A DNA stretch of 64,000 nt from Streptomyces sp. ASQP_92 (lineage in GTDB: Bacteria; Actinomycetota; Actinomycetes; Streptomycetales; Streptomycetaceae). Shown in pieces: positions 24,454 to 32,364 of this stretch. The stretch spans positions 124,001 through 188,000 of the forward strand of contig NZ_JAODUA010000009.1 in NCBI RefSeq assembly GCF_025399895.1. Direction: 5' to 3'. Numbering within the stretch: the stretch's first letter is position 1; the number at the start of each line of letters is the position of its first letter. The translations under genes were made by a program, and so were the position numbers. The notes beneath the pieces were generated by a model. That model did not search any database. It worked only from the letters and a program-made list of their open reading frames with translations, and was not told the DNA's origin.

Positions 24454-24496
24454 GGGTGGTCCCCTTCCACGGGCAGCGCGAGGTGATGCCAGAATG

Positions 24497-24514
24497 GTTT
24501 GATGGACATCAAAC
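24497..24514. promoter_or_regulatory. Operator 1 of the MFS/ArsR pair
   Basis: GTTTGATGGACATCAAAC, an inverted repeat with arms GTTTGATG/CATCAAAC (two central bases GA). Confidence 0.7.
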
Positions 24515-24543
24515 AAACCGAGGCGACTTGAATCCTAGGGATT

Positions 24544-24561
24544 GTTTGATGGTTGTCAAAC
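24544..24561. promoter_or_regulatory. Operator 2 of the MFS/ArsR pair
   Basis: GTTTGATGGTTGTCAAAC, a near-copy of operator 1, centre-to-centre 47 bp. One lies nearer each gene, which fits repression in both directions by the ArsR-type protein. Confidence 0.7.
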
Positions 24562-24588
24562 ACTTCTGGGGGAAGGGAGAGTGCGGCC

Positions 24589-24945
24589 ATGGAGACGGAC
24601 AAGGGCCGATCGCCGGAGCCGTGGGACGAGGGCGAGCAGCTCCCGCAGCCCGAGACGGCCGACATCGAGCTGGTCAAGGTGCTGCACGCGCTGGGCGACC
24701 CGGTGCGGCTGTGGCTGCTCAAGGTGTACTCGGAAGAGGGCCAGTACAGCTGCAAGCCGGGGGCGCTCGGCCTGGACCACCTGCACAAGTCGACCGTCTC
24801 CCACCACATGCGCATCCTGCGTGAGTCCGGGGTCACCTCGACGCGCGTCGTCGGGCGCAACCGCTATGTGCGGCTGCGCCGCGAGGACTTGGAAGCCCGC
24901 TTCCCCGGGCTGCTCGACGCGCTCGTCACCGCCCTTCCCTACTAG
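24589..24945 (+). CDS. ArsR-family transcriptional regulator
   Basis: 118 residues from ATG 24589 (GGGAGAG upstream); an upstream start would run through operator 2. Winged helix with LVKVLHALGDPVRLWLL and recognition helix STVSHHMRILRESGV. The N-terminal 30 residues are acidic and variable. No obvious metal-binding CxC pair is seen, so the ligand is probably not a thiophilic metal. It controls itself and the divergent MFS pump. Its stop shares the palindrome CTAG with the stop of the convergent HelD-like gene. Confidence 0.9.
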   Translation: METDKGRSPEPWDEGEQLPQPETADIELVKVLHALGDPVRLWLLKVYSEEGQYSCKPGALGLDHLHKSTVSHHMRILRESGVTSTRVVGRNRYVRLRREDLEARFPGLLDALVTALPY

Positions 24946-27005
24946 GCGAGTTGGGGAGGCAGGGTGCTCGCGTGGACGATCGTCAGGCCCGAGACCGCTC
25001 GGGTGAGGGCCACGTACAGGCGGCGCAGGCCGGTGCGTTCGTCGGGTTCGCCGTCGACCACGGCGGCGGGTTCGTCGAGGACCACGTAGTCGTACTCCAG
25101 GCCCTTCGCAAGGGACGCGGGCACGAGGGTGAGGCGGGACGACGCCGTGGTCTCCTCGCCGGGGTCGAGATGGGGGAGCCCCGCGGCCTCAAGTGCCTTG
25201 GCCAGTACGGGAATGCGGGCATCGGCGGCGATCAGGCCGATCGAGCCCTCGTGGGCGAGGGACTCCTCGCAGGCCGCCACCACGGCCGCGTCCAGCTCGG
25301 CCGGTGTGCCCGTCGCGCGCACGTCCAGGGAGCCCGGCGTCTCACGGACCGACTCCACCGGGGCCAGGCCGGGTGAGATCGAGGGCAGCAGCTTCGAGGC
25401 GTACGCGATGACCTCGCGCGGTACACGGAAGCCCGCCGTGAGCTCCTCCACCACCGCGTCTCCCTTGCCGAGATGACGCAGCGCCTCGGCCCAACTCGCC
25501 GTCGCCCAAGGCGTGGTGCCCTGCGCCAGGTCGCCGAGGACGGTCGCCGAACCCGTCGTGCAGCGGCGGCCGACCGCCCGGTACTGCATGGGGGAGAGGT
25601 CCTGGGCCTCGTCGAGCACCACGTGGCCCAGCGAGTGGGTGCGGGCGACCAGGTCGTTCGCCTCGTCGACGAGCACCGCGTCCGCCGCCGACCACTTCGC
25701 CGCCTTCACGCTGCGGGCGGGCTTGGGGGCGAGGATCGCCTTCTGCTCGTCGGCGGTGAGGACGCCCTCCGCGTGCGCGGCCAGGAAGTCGGGCTCGTTG
25801 AGCAGGCGCAGTACCAGCTTCGCGGGGTCCACCGGGGGCCAGATCGCCTTCACGGCCGCCTTGACCGCCGTGTTCCGCGCCACCGCGTCCTGCACCCGGT
25901 CGTCGGGGGCCTCGCCCGCCTGCTCCATGCGGACGAGCACCGTGTGCGCGATCCGCTGCGGCAGCGCCTCGCGCGCGGCACCGTAACGGATGTCCCGGTC
26001 CCTCAACTGCTCGACGATCTCGGCGAGTTCGTACGCCGGGACCCGCCAGCGCCGCGAGCCGCGCACCACTACCAGGGGCTCGGTGGGGGTGGTCACGTGC
26101 GACCAGACGGCGCGCCGCAGTACCTCGGCCATGCGGGCGTCGCCCTTGACCACGGCCGCCTCGGCGGGGTCGGCGCCCCGCACCTCGACACCCGCCGTGG
26201 CCACCAGGTCGTCGACGGTCGCCTGCTTGACCTCCAACTCGCCCAGGGCGGGCAGGACTTGCTCGATGTAGTGCAGGAAGGACTTGTTCGGCCCGATGAC
26301 GAGCGTGCCGGTGCGGGCCAACCGGTCCCGGTGCGCGTACAGGAGATACGCGACCCGGTGCAGGCCCACGGCGGTCTTGCCGGTGCCGGGACCTCCCTGC
26401 ACACACACGCTGCCGCTCAGGCCCGACCGGACGATCTCGTCCTGCTCGGGCTGGATGGTGGCCACGATGTCCCGCATCGGGCCCACGCGGGGGCGCTCGA
26501 TCTCCGCCTGGAGCAGTTTGCTCGTCCGGGCGGTCTCCGTGGCGTCCATCAGGTGCTCGTCCTCGTACGCCGTCAACTCACCTCCGGTGTAACCGAATCG
26601 GCGGCGCAGGGCGACGTCCAGCGGGTCCTTCTTCGAGGCGCGGTAGAACGGCTGCGAGACCGGGGCGCGCCAGTCGATGACCATCGGGTCGCCGTCGGCG
26701 TCGTGGACGTGCCGGCGCCCGATGTAGAACCTCTCGCCCCCGGCCCCCTCGGCGAGGTCCGCGCCCGGGGCGTGCAGATAGTCCAGGCGGCCGAAGAAGA
26801 GGGGGGTGTGGGAGAGGTCGGCGAGGGCCTTGATGCGGTCGTCGATCTGGCGCTGGAGGACGGCGGCGTTCACCCAGTTCGCGGTGACGTCCTTGATGTC
26901 CAGGGCCTGGACGTCCTCGCGCATCGCGCGGAGGGCGGCGCGGGAGTCTGTGAGGTGGGTGCGTTCGTGGTCGAGGGGGTTGGGGGTGGGGGCGTGCGCG
27001 GGCAC
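24942..27005 (-). CDS. HelD-like UvrD/Rep-type ATPase
   Basis: 687 residues. An N-terminal helical arm (about 10-70) precedes the SF1 core: Walker A GGPGTGKT (204-211), VIGPNKSFLHYI, HVVLDEAQDLSPMQYRAVGRR (Walker B/motif II), LTAGFRVPREV and a C-terminal LRRLYVALTRAVSGLTIVH (motif VI). The organisation and length match actinobacterial HelD proteins, which bind and recycle RNA polymerase, rather than a processive UvrD. The rifamycin-resistance HelR subtype cannot be decided here. GTG start at 27005 with GGAGG six bases upstream. Confidence 0.87.
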   Translation of the reverse strand: MPAHAPTPNPLDHERTHLTDSRAALRAMREDVQALDIKDVTANWVNAAVLQRQIDDRIKALADLSHTPLFFGRLDYLHAPGADLAEGAGGERFYIGRRHVHDADGDPMVIDWRAPVSQPFYRASKKDPLDVALRRRFGYTGGELTAYEDEHLMDATETARTSKLLQAEIERPRVGPMRDIVATIQPEQDEIVRSGLSGSVCVQGGPGTGKTAVGLHRVAYLLYAHRDRLARTGTLVIGPNKSFLHYIEQVLPALGELEVKQATVDDLVATAGVEVRGADPAEAAVVKGDARMAEVLRRAVWSHVTTPTEPLVVVRGSRRWRVPAYELAEIVEQLRDRDIRYGAAREALPQRIAHTVLVRMEQAGEAPDDRVQDAVARNTAVKAAVKAIWPPVDPAKLVLRLLNEPDFLAAHAEGVLTADEQKAILAPKPARSVKAAKWSAADAVLVDEANDLVARTHSLGHVVLDEAQDLSPMQYRAVGRRCTTGSATVLGDLAQGTTPWATASWAEALRHLGKGDAVVEELTAGFRVPREVIAYASKLLPSISPGLAPVESVRETPGSLDVRATGTPAELDAAVVAACEESLAHEGSIGLIAADARIPVLAKALEAAGLPHLDPGEETTASSRLTLVPASLAKGLEYDYVVLDEPAAVVDGEPDERTGLRRLYVALTRAVSGLTIVHASTLPPQLA

Positions 27006-27164
27006 GGGTTGCCTCCGGCGGGGGTGGGCGCGGGTGGGGTGGGGGCGGGGCCGGGTTCGGGGCCCTTGCCGGGTGCCTCCCGGTTTCCGGCCGGGGGGCG
27101 GCGCTCCAGGGGGAGGCCGGGGGGAGGGGGATTCTAGCGAGGGGGTGGGGGTGGGGCGAATGGT

Positions 27165-27560
27165 TTTTCCCCCACCCCGCCCCTTCCCTTGACCCTCCGG
27201 GGGTGTCGCTCGGCACGCGGCCCGTGCCGGGCTGGTCGCGCAGTTCCCCGCGCCCCTGACCCCTCGCGATCGTGCGGGTCGTGGTCGCTTTTCGCGCAGT
27301 TCCTCGCGCCCCTAACCCGCTTTCGGCTGCGGGCCGTGTGTGGCTGGTCGCGCAGTTCCTCGCGCCCCTTAACTGCTCGGTGCTGGGGCACCTTCAGCCC
27401 GTCCGGCGATTGAGGACGAGCGCCGTTCAGGCGCGAACGGGGTCTGGGGCGGAGCCCCAGGAGGGCCCGGAGCCAGCCAACCCCGCCGCACGGGCGGGTG
27501 GGTGGGCGACGTGGCTCGGGGTCTGGGGCGGAGCCCCAGGGGGCCCGGGACCAACCCACC
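27165..27560. repeat. Composite intergenic repeat array 3 (forward polarity)
   Basis: Begins with the edge module CCCCACCCCGCCCCTTCCC ... CCCTCCGGGGG (27171-27200), then three CGCGCAGTTC-CCGCGCCCC units (about 27238, 27295, 27352), the GTCCGGCG-TTGAGGACGAGCGC module (27400), and two GGGGCGGAGCCCC hairpins (27447, 27530) with GGGCGGGTGGGTGGGC between and after. It occupies nearly all of the 587-base gap. Confidence 0.9.
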
Positions 27561-27592
27561 CGCTGCACGGGCGGGTGGGTGGGAAAACACCC

Positions 27593-28498
27593 CTACACCC
27601 CCAGCGCCGCGAGGTCCAGGCCGCGGAGCCGGGCCGGGTCGGCCAGGATGTTGAGCTCCGTGATGCGACCGTCCGCGCCCAGCGAGAACGCCAGAACCGC
27701 GAGCGCCCGCCCCTCCGACGCCGCCAGAATGCCCGGCACCCCATTGACCAGGACCACCCGGTTGAGCGCCGCCAACTTCCGGAAGGTGGCCGCCTGTTCG
27801 GCCACCGCCCGCGCCCCCCGCAACAGCTTCGTCGTCGGCAGCGCCCCCGCGTCGGCCCGCAGCACCACGTCCGGGTCGAGCAGCGCGAGCAGCGCCTCGA
27901 AGCCGCCTCCGCGCGCCGCCGAGATGAACGCGTCGACCACCTCGCGCCGACGGGCACGGTCGGGCGAGGGCGAGGGCGACGGCACCCGCCCCTGCACCCG
28001 CCGCCGCGCCCGGCTCGCGAGCTGACGCGTCGCCGCCGGCGTCTTGTCGACGATCGGCGCGATGTCCTCGAACGGCACCGCGAACATGTCGTGCAGCACG
28101 AAGGCCAGCCGCTCGGCGGGCGCCAGCGTCTCCAGGACCACCATCAGCGCCAGGCCCACCGAGTCGGCGAGCAGCACCTCCTGCTCCGGGTCGGCCACGT
28201 CCACCGGGCCGAGCACCGGATCCGGCACGTGCACGTACTCGTACTCCTCGACGTCGAGGGCCGCCTCGCGCCGGGTGCCGCGCGCCCGCAGCATGTTGAG
28301 GCAGATCCGCGCGACGATCGTGGTCAGCCAGCCGCCCAGGTTGTCGACCGCGTCGCTGTCCGCGCGGCTGGCCCGCAGCCAGCCCTCCTGGACGGCGTCC
28401 TCGGCCTCGCTGAGCGAGCCCAGCATCCGGTACGCCACCGCGCGCAGGTGACCTCGGTGCTCCTCGAAGCGCCGCGCGAGGTATTCGTCGTCGACCAT
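27593..28498 (-). CDS. ECF41-family RNA polymerase sigma factor (second copy)
   Basis: 301 residues. Same architecture as the gene at 16124: sigma-2 (RAVAYRMLGSLSEAEDAVQEGWLRA), sigma-4 (ERLAFVLHDMFAVPFEDIAPIVDKTPAATRQLASRARR) and a SnoaL-like C-terminal domain. The ADPARLRGL segment matches NPDKL, but the DGGGK-like motif is degenerate (ADAGALPTTK), so C-terminal control may differ. An acidic EEYEYVHVPDP linker is longer than in the first copy. GGAGG precedes the ATG at 28498. The promoter motif upstream fits ECF41 autoregulation or cross-regulation. Confidence 0.92.
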   Translation of the reverse strand: MVDDEYLARRFEEHRGHLRAVAYRMLGSLSEAEDAVQEGWLRASRADSDAVDNLGGWLTTIVARICLNMLRARGTRREAALDVEEYEYVHVPDPVLGPVDVADPEQEVLLADSVGLALMVVLETLAPAERLAFVLHDMFAVPFEDIAPIVDKTPAATRQLASRARRRVQGRVPSPSPSPDRARRREVVDAFISAARGGGFEALLALLDPDVVLRADAGALPTTKLLRGARAVAEQAATFRKLAALNRVVLVNGVPGILAASEGRALAVLAFSLGADGRITELNILADPARLRGLDLAALGV

Positions 28499-28539
28499 CT
28501 CTGCTGTTCCTCCGTCGCGTTGCGTGGTGGCACTGCTCT

Positions 28540-28566
28540 GACACGGGAAAGGGGGGTGGTGTGACA
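28540..28566 (-). promoter_or_regulatory. ECF41-type promoter, near-consensus
   Basis: On the minus strand TGTCACA (28566-28560), 16 bases, TGTC (28543-28540). It differs from TGTCACA-N16-CGTC by one base in the -10 and lies 41 bases before the sigma gene. Confidence 0.6.
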
Positions 28567-28744
28567 GGGGCACGGGACTTCTGCCGTGCTTCGGCGGGGG
28601 GCCCTGGTCCCGGATGCGGGGGAGGCGATGGTCCCGCCCTCGGGGGGCCCTGGCTCATACCCGTAGGGGACGGGCTCGGACCAGAGGACTACGTGGGGGG
28701 CGGCGAGGTTCAACCCCGGGGTCGATGTGCCTGGGTTGTCCGAA

Positions 28745-28757
28745 ATCCATCATGGAT
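28745..28757. promoter_or_regulatory. Palindrome before the small membrane protein gene
   Basis: ATCCAT-C-ATGGAT, perfect arms, ending two bases before the ATG at 28760. It would overlap the start region of the mRNA or a leaderless transcription start. Confidence 0.4.
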
Positions 28758-28759
28758 AC

Positions 28760-28966
28760 ATGAGTACAGCGACCTACACCCCAGCCCCTTCCGCCCGCCC
28801 CGGCGCCCCGTGCGGTGCCACCGCCTCCGGCGCCGCCCCTCACCGTACCCACAAGATCGGCAACGCCGTCCGCGCCGCCAAGGTGCTCGCCGGTGCCGCG
28901 TTCAGCGTGGTGGTGATGGGCGAGTTCGCCGAGGAGGCGGGCGTCCGCCGACGCCATCAGCGCTGA
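28760..28966 (+). CDS. Small hypothetical protein with one membrane segment
   Basis: 68 residues. A Pro/Ala-rich N-terminus is followed by an amphipathic-to-hydrophobic segment (VRAAKVLAGAAFSVVVMGEF) and a basic C-terminus (RRRHQR). It looks like a small single-pass membrane protein with a positively charged tail. The family is not recognised. No Shine-Dalgarno is visible, and a perfect palindrome abuts the start. It reads toward the GT87 gene 48 bases away. Confidence 0.55.
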   Translation: MSTATYTPAPSARPGAPCGATASGAAPHRTHKIGNAVRAAKVLAGAAFSVVVMGEFAEEAGVRRRHQR

Positions 28967-29000
28967 CCGGCCGCCCCGCGAAACTCACGCGCCGTACCGC

Positions 29001-29014
29001 TAGGGTCACTTGGC
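29001..29014 (+). promoter_or_regulatory. Predicted leaderless promoter (-10) of the GT87 gene
   Basis: TAGGGT followed by eight bases and GTG at 29015; no SD is present. Confidence 0.35.
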
Positions 29015-30241
29015 GTGACCGTTCGTTCGCCGCGCGCCACCACCACCCGGGCCCTCGCCCTGCTCGGGCTCTCGCTGGCCGCGCTCGCCGTGCTCTGTGC
29101 CGTCCTGCGCATCCCCATGGCGGACCTCCTGGTCTACCGGGCGGAGGGCGCAGCCGTCGCGCACGGCAGACCGCTGTACGGGTTCACCGTCACGGCGTGG
29201 CACCTGCCCGCCACCTACCCGCCGTTCGCCGCCCTGCTGTTCCTGCCGACCGCCTTCGTGCCGCTGTCCGTACTCAAGGCGGTCTTCTGCGTGGCGAACG
29301 TCGCGCTGCTCGCCCTCCTCGTGCTGCTGTCCTGCCGCTTCGCGCGCATCGGGGCCCGCCCCGCGCACGTCCTCGCCGCCACCGCGCTCGGGCTGTGGCT
29401 CGAACCCGTCTTCCAGACCCTGATCTTCGGGCAGGTCAACCTCGCCCTCGTCTGCCTCGTGCTCTGGGACGCGTCCCGGCCGGAGGGCGCCTTGGGGAAG
29501 GGGTTCGCGGTCGGCCTCGCCGCCGGGATCAAGATCACGCCACTGTTCTTCGTGCTGCATCTGCTGGTACGGGGACGCGTCCGCGAGGCCCTCACCGCGC
29601 TGGCCGGATTCGGGGCGACCGTGGTGGTCGGAGCGCTCGTACTCCCGTATGACACCGTCGAGTTCTTCACCAGCCGACTCTTCGAGACCGGCCGGGTCGG
29701 CAAGGCGTGGATCGTCGACAACCAGTCCTTGCAAGGGGCGCTCGCGCGGCTGCTGCACACGCCCGAGCCGGGTGCGGTGTGGGTGGCGGCCGCGATCGTC
29801 GTCGGCGCCGCCGGGCTGTGGACCGCCCGCCGCGACGCCGACGAACGCCGGGCTCTGCTGGTGAGCGCCTTCACCGCGCTGCTGATCTCGCCCATCAGCT
29901 GGTCGCACCACTGGGTGTGGTGCGTCCCGCTGATCGCCGTGGTGGTCGCCGAGGGGCGGACGGACGGGGCCCTCGCGGGGCGGACGCGTGCGGCCGTCGT
30001 GCTCGGGGTCGTCTTCGCGGTCGTCTTCACCGCCCGCACCCTCTGGCTCGTACCGCACGCGGGCGATCGCGACCTCCAACTACCGCTCTGGCAGCAGCCG
30101 TTGGCGTCGCCCTATCCGCTCGTCGGGCTCGCGGTGCTGGGATGGGCGGCCCGGCGCGCCACTCGGCGGGCCGCCCCAGCGGAGCTCGACGCCGACGCTC
30201 AGTTGCCCGCCAGGAGTTCGTCCGCGTCCATGATCCGGTAG
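29015..30241 (+). CDS. GT87 (DUF2029) polyprenol-linked mannosyltransferase-like protein
   Basis: 408 residues, 9-11 membrane helices. The first periplasmic loop has MADLLVYRAEGAAVAHGRPLYG, with the acidic residue of the GT-C fold, followed by TYPPFAALLF, both typical of DUF2029/GT87. Family members (PimE-like) transfer mannose from polyprenyl-phosphomannose to lipid or glycan acceptors outside the membrane; the acceptor here is unknown. Its last 43 bases overlap the convergent XPB gene. Confidence 0.87.
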   Translation: MTVRSPRATTTRALALLGLSLAALAVLCAVLRIPMADLLVYRAEGAAVAHGRPLYGFTVTAWHLPATYPPFAALLFLPTAFVPLSVLKAVFCVANVALLALLVLLSCRFARIGARPAHVLAATALGLWLEPVFQTLIFGQVNLALVCLVLWDASRPEGALGKGFAVGLAAGIKITPLFFVLHLLVRGRVREALTALAGFGATVVVGALVLPYDTVEFFTSRLFETGRVGKAWIVDNQSLQGALARLLHTPEPGAVWVAAAIVVGAAGLWTARRDADERRALLVSAFTALLISPISWSHHWVWCVPLIAVVVAEGRTDGALAGRTRAAVVLGVVFAVVFTARTLWLVPHAGDRDLQLPLWQQPLASPYPLVGLAVLGWAARRATRRAAPAELDADAQLPARSSSASMIR

Positions 30242-31851
30242 GCGTAGCCCTGCTCGGCCAGGAAGCGCTGGCGGTGGGCCGCGAAGTCCTGGTCGATGGT
30301 GTCCCGGGCCACCACCGAGTAGAAGTGCGCCTGGTGGCCGTCCGCCTTCGGGCGCAGCACGCGGCCCAGGCGCTGGGCCTCCTCCTGGCGGGAGCCGAAC
30401 GTACCCGACACCTGGATGGCGACCGTCGCCTCCGGCAGGTCGATCGAGAAGTTCGCGACCTTGGACACCACCAGGACGCTGATCTCGCCCTCGCGGAACG
30501 CCCCGAACAGCTTCTCGCGCTGCGCGTTGGTCGTCTCACCCTTGATGACGGGCGCGTTCAAGTGCTCGCCCAGCTCGTCGAGTTGGTCGATGTACTGGCC
30601 GATGACGAGGATCTGCTGACCCGCGAACTTCCGTACCAGCGCCTCGGTGACCTTGCGCTTGGTCGCGGTCGTCGCACAGAAGCGGTACTTCTCCTCGGTC
30701 TCGGCGGTCGCGTACGCGAGGCGCTCGCTGTCCGTGAGGTTGACCCGCACCTCGACGCAGTCGGCGGGCGCGATGTAGCCCTGCGCCTCGATCTCCTTCC
30801 ACGGCGCGTCGAACCGCTTCGGCCCGATCAGCGAGAACACGTCCGACTCGCGGCCGTCCTCGCGCACCAGCGTCGCCGTCAGACCGAGGCGGCGGCGGGC
30901 CTGGAGGTCAGCGGTGAACTTGAAGACCGGCGCGGGCAGCAGATGCACCTCGTCGTAGACGATCAGGCCCCAGTCCCGGGAGTCGAACAGCTCCAGGTGC
31001 GCGTAGACGCCCTTACGGCGGGTGGTGAGCACCTGGTACGTGGCGATCGTGACCGGGCGGATCTCCTTCTTCGTCCCGCTGTACTCGCCGATCTCGTCCT
31101 CGGTCAGGCTGGTCCGCTTCACCAGCTCGTGCTTCCACTGGCGGGCCGAGACCGTGTTGGTGACCAGGATCAGCGTGGTCGCCTTCGCCTCGGCCATCGC
31201 CCCGGCGCCGACCAGCGTCTTGCCCGCGCCACAGGGCAGCACGACGACACCGCTGCCGCCGTGCCAGAACCCCTCGACGGCCTGCCGCTGGTACGGGCGC
31301 AGCGCCCAGCCGTCCTCGGCCAGCTCGATCGGGTGCGCCTCGCCGTCCACGTACCCGGCGAGGTCCTCGGCGGGCCAGCCCAGCTTCAGGAGCGTCTGCT
31401 TGATCTGGCCGCGCTCGGAGGGGTGCACGGCGACCGTGTCCGCGTCGATCCGGGCGCCGACCAGCGGGGCGACCTTCTTGGACCGCAGGATCTCTTCGAG
31501 CACGGGCCGGTCGGTGGAGGTCAGCACCAGGCCGTGGGTGGGGTGCTTGCTCAGGGTGAGCCGGCCGTAGCGGTCCATCGTCTCGGCGATGTCGACGAGC
31601 AGCGCGTGCGGGACGGGGTAGCGCGAGTACTCGACCAGCGCGTCGACGACCTGCTCCGCGTCATGCCCGGCGGCCCGCGCGTTCCACAGCCCCAGCGGCG
31701 TCAGACGGTAGGTGTGGATGTGCTCGGGGGCCCGCTCCAGCTCCGCGAAGGGCGCGATGGCGCGACGGCAGGCGTCGGCCCGCTCGTGGTCGACCTCCAG
31801 GAGCAGGGTCTTGTCGCTCTGGACGATGAGTGGTCCGGTCACCTGGGGCAT
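30199..31851 (-). CDS. DNA repair helicase XPB (SF2)
   Basis: 550 residues, the normal actinobacterial XPB length. The N-terminal damage-recognition-like domain (1-180) is followed by RecA-like domain 1 with Walker A PCGAGKT (206-212) and DEVH box (300-303), then domain 2 with SKVANFSIDLPEATVAIQ and QEEAQRLGRVLRPK (motif VI). It is a 3'-5' ATP-dependent DNA helicase of the Ssl2/XPB type. ATG 31851 is preceded by GGAAGGA. It lies near a helicase-C protein gene (33887-36487), a frequent companion in actinomycetes. Confidence 0.94.
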   Translation of the reverse strand: MPQVTGPLIVQSDKTLLLEVDHERADACRRAIAPFAELERAPEHIHTYRLTPLGLWNARAAGHDAEQVVDALVEYSRYPVPHALLVDIAETMDRYGRLTLSKHPTHGLVLTSTDRPVLEEILRSKKVAPLVGARIDADTVAVHPSERGQIKQTLLKLGWPAEDLAGYVDGEAHPIELAEDGWALRPYQRQAVEGFWHGGSGVVVLPCGAGKTLVGAGAMAEAKATTLILVTNTVSARQWKHELVKRTSLTEDEIGEYSGTKKEIRPVTIATYQVLTTRRKGVYAHLELFDSRDWGLIVYDEVHLLPAPVFKFTADLQARRRLGLTATLVREDGRESDVFSLIGPKRFDAPWKEIEAQGYIAPADCVEVRVNLTDSERLAYATAETEEKYRFCATTATKRKVTEALVRKFAGQQILVIGQYIDQLDELGEHLNAPVIKGETTNAQREKLFGAFREGEISVLVVSKVANFSIDLPEATVAIQVSGTFGSRQEEAQRLGRVLRPKADGHQAHFYSVVARDTIDQDFAAHRQRFLAEQGYAYRIMDADELLAGN

Positions 31852-32044
31852 GTCCTTCCGGCGGATCGCCACCCGGGCAGGGCGGGCAAACTTCCAGTCT
31901 GCCGCATTCGGGGCTCCGGTGGGGCACCCCCGCCCGGGGCGGAGGGTCCGGCAGAGCGGGGGGCAACACAGGGCGGCCCGAGGATAGGCGGCTGATCCCC
32001 TCAGGTCTAAGGTCGGGAATCCAGGACCAGAACGATGGCGAACG

Positions 32045-32323
32045 ATGGCGAACGACGGGGGGCGCAAGGGCGTGGAACAGGACGAGGCCGTCATCGGCTG
32101 CCCCGGAGTGCTGCACGTCGCCACCCGCGGAACCGCCGGGCCCGGCGAGGTCGTGGTGAGTGTCAGAGGCGGCACGGAGGCCTTCCTCGCCTGGTCGCAG
32201 GAGCCCCTGCCCAAGGGGGCGACCGTGCTCGTGATCGGATCCCGTGGCACCCGTCAGGTGGACGTCATCGAGTGGGCCGATCCGCTGGACGCGTTGGGCG
32301 GTCCTTCCGCCGACGCCGGCTAG
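32045..32323 (+). CDS. Small NfeD-like (OB-fold) protein
   Basis: 92 residues, beta-rich, no membrane helix. Sequence such as GTAGPGEVVVSVRGGTEAFLAWSQ and GATVLVIGSRG fits the OB-type domain of NfeD proteins, which are encoded next to SPFH/flotillin genes and bind them. Here the SPFH gene starts 41 bases downstream on the same strand. The assignment rests on fold-like pattern plus context. The start lies within a duplicated GATGGCGAAC; an out-of-frame ATG ten bases earlier is excluded. Confidence 0.72.
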   Translation: MANDGGRKGVEQDEAVIGCPGVLHVATRGTAGPGEVVVSVRGGTEAFLAWSQEPLPKGATVLVIGSRGTRQVDVIEWADPLDALGGPSADAG

Positions 32324-32364
32324 ACGTCGTTTCCAGGGAGACGTCGTTTCAAAGGAGACAAAGG

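Noticed and set aside
24553..24588. Upstream start of the ArsR gene
   Set aside because: It would place the coding start inside operator 2; the ATG at 24589 has a good SD.
27006..27060. Rifamycin-associated element upstream of the HelD-like gene
   Set aside because: I saw no long inverted repeat of the expected type there, so I do not call the gene HelR.
29707..31995. 762-codon plus-strand frame over GT87 end and XPB
   Set aside because: Composed of two antisense or frame-shifted shadows; XPB motifs on the minus strand are unambiguous.
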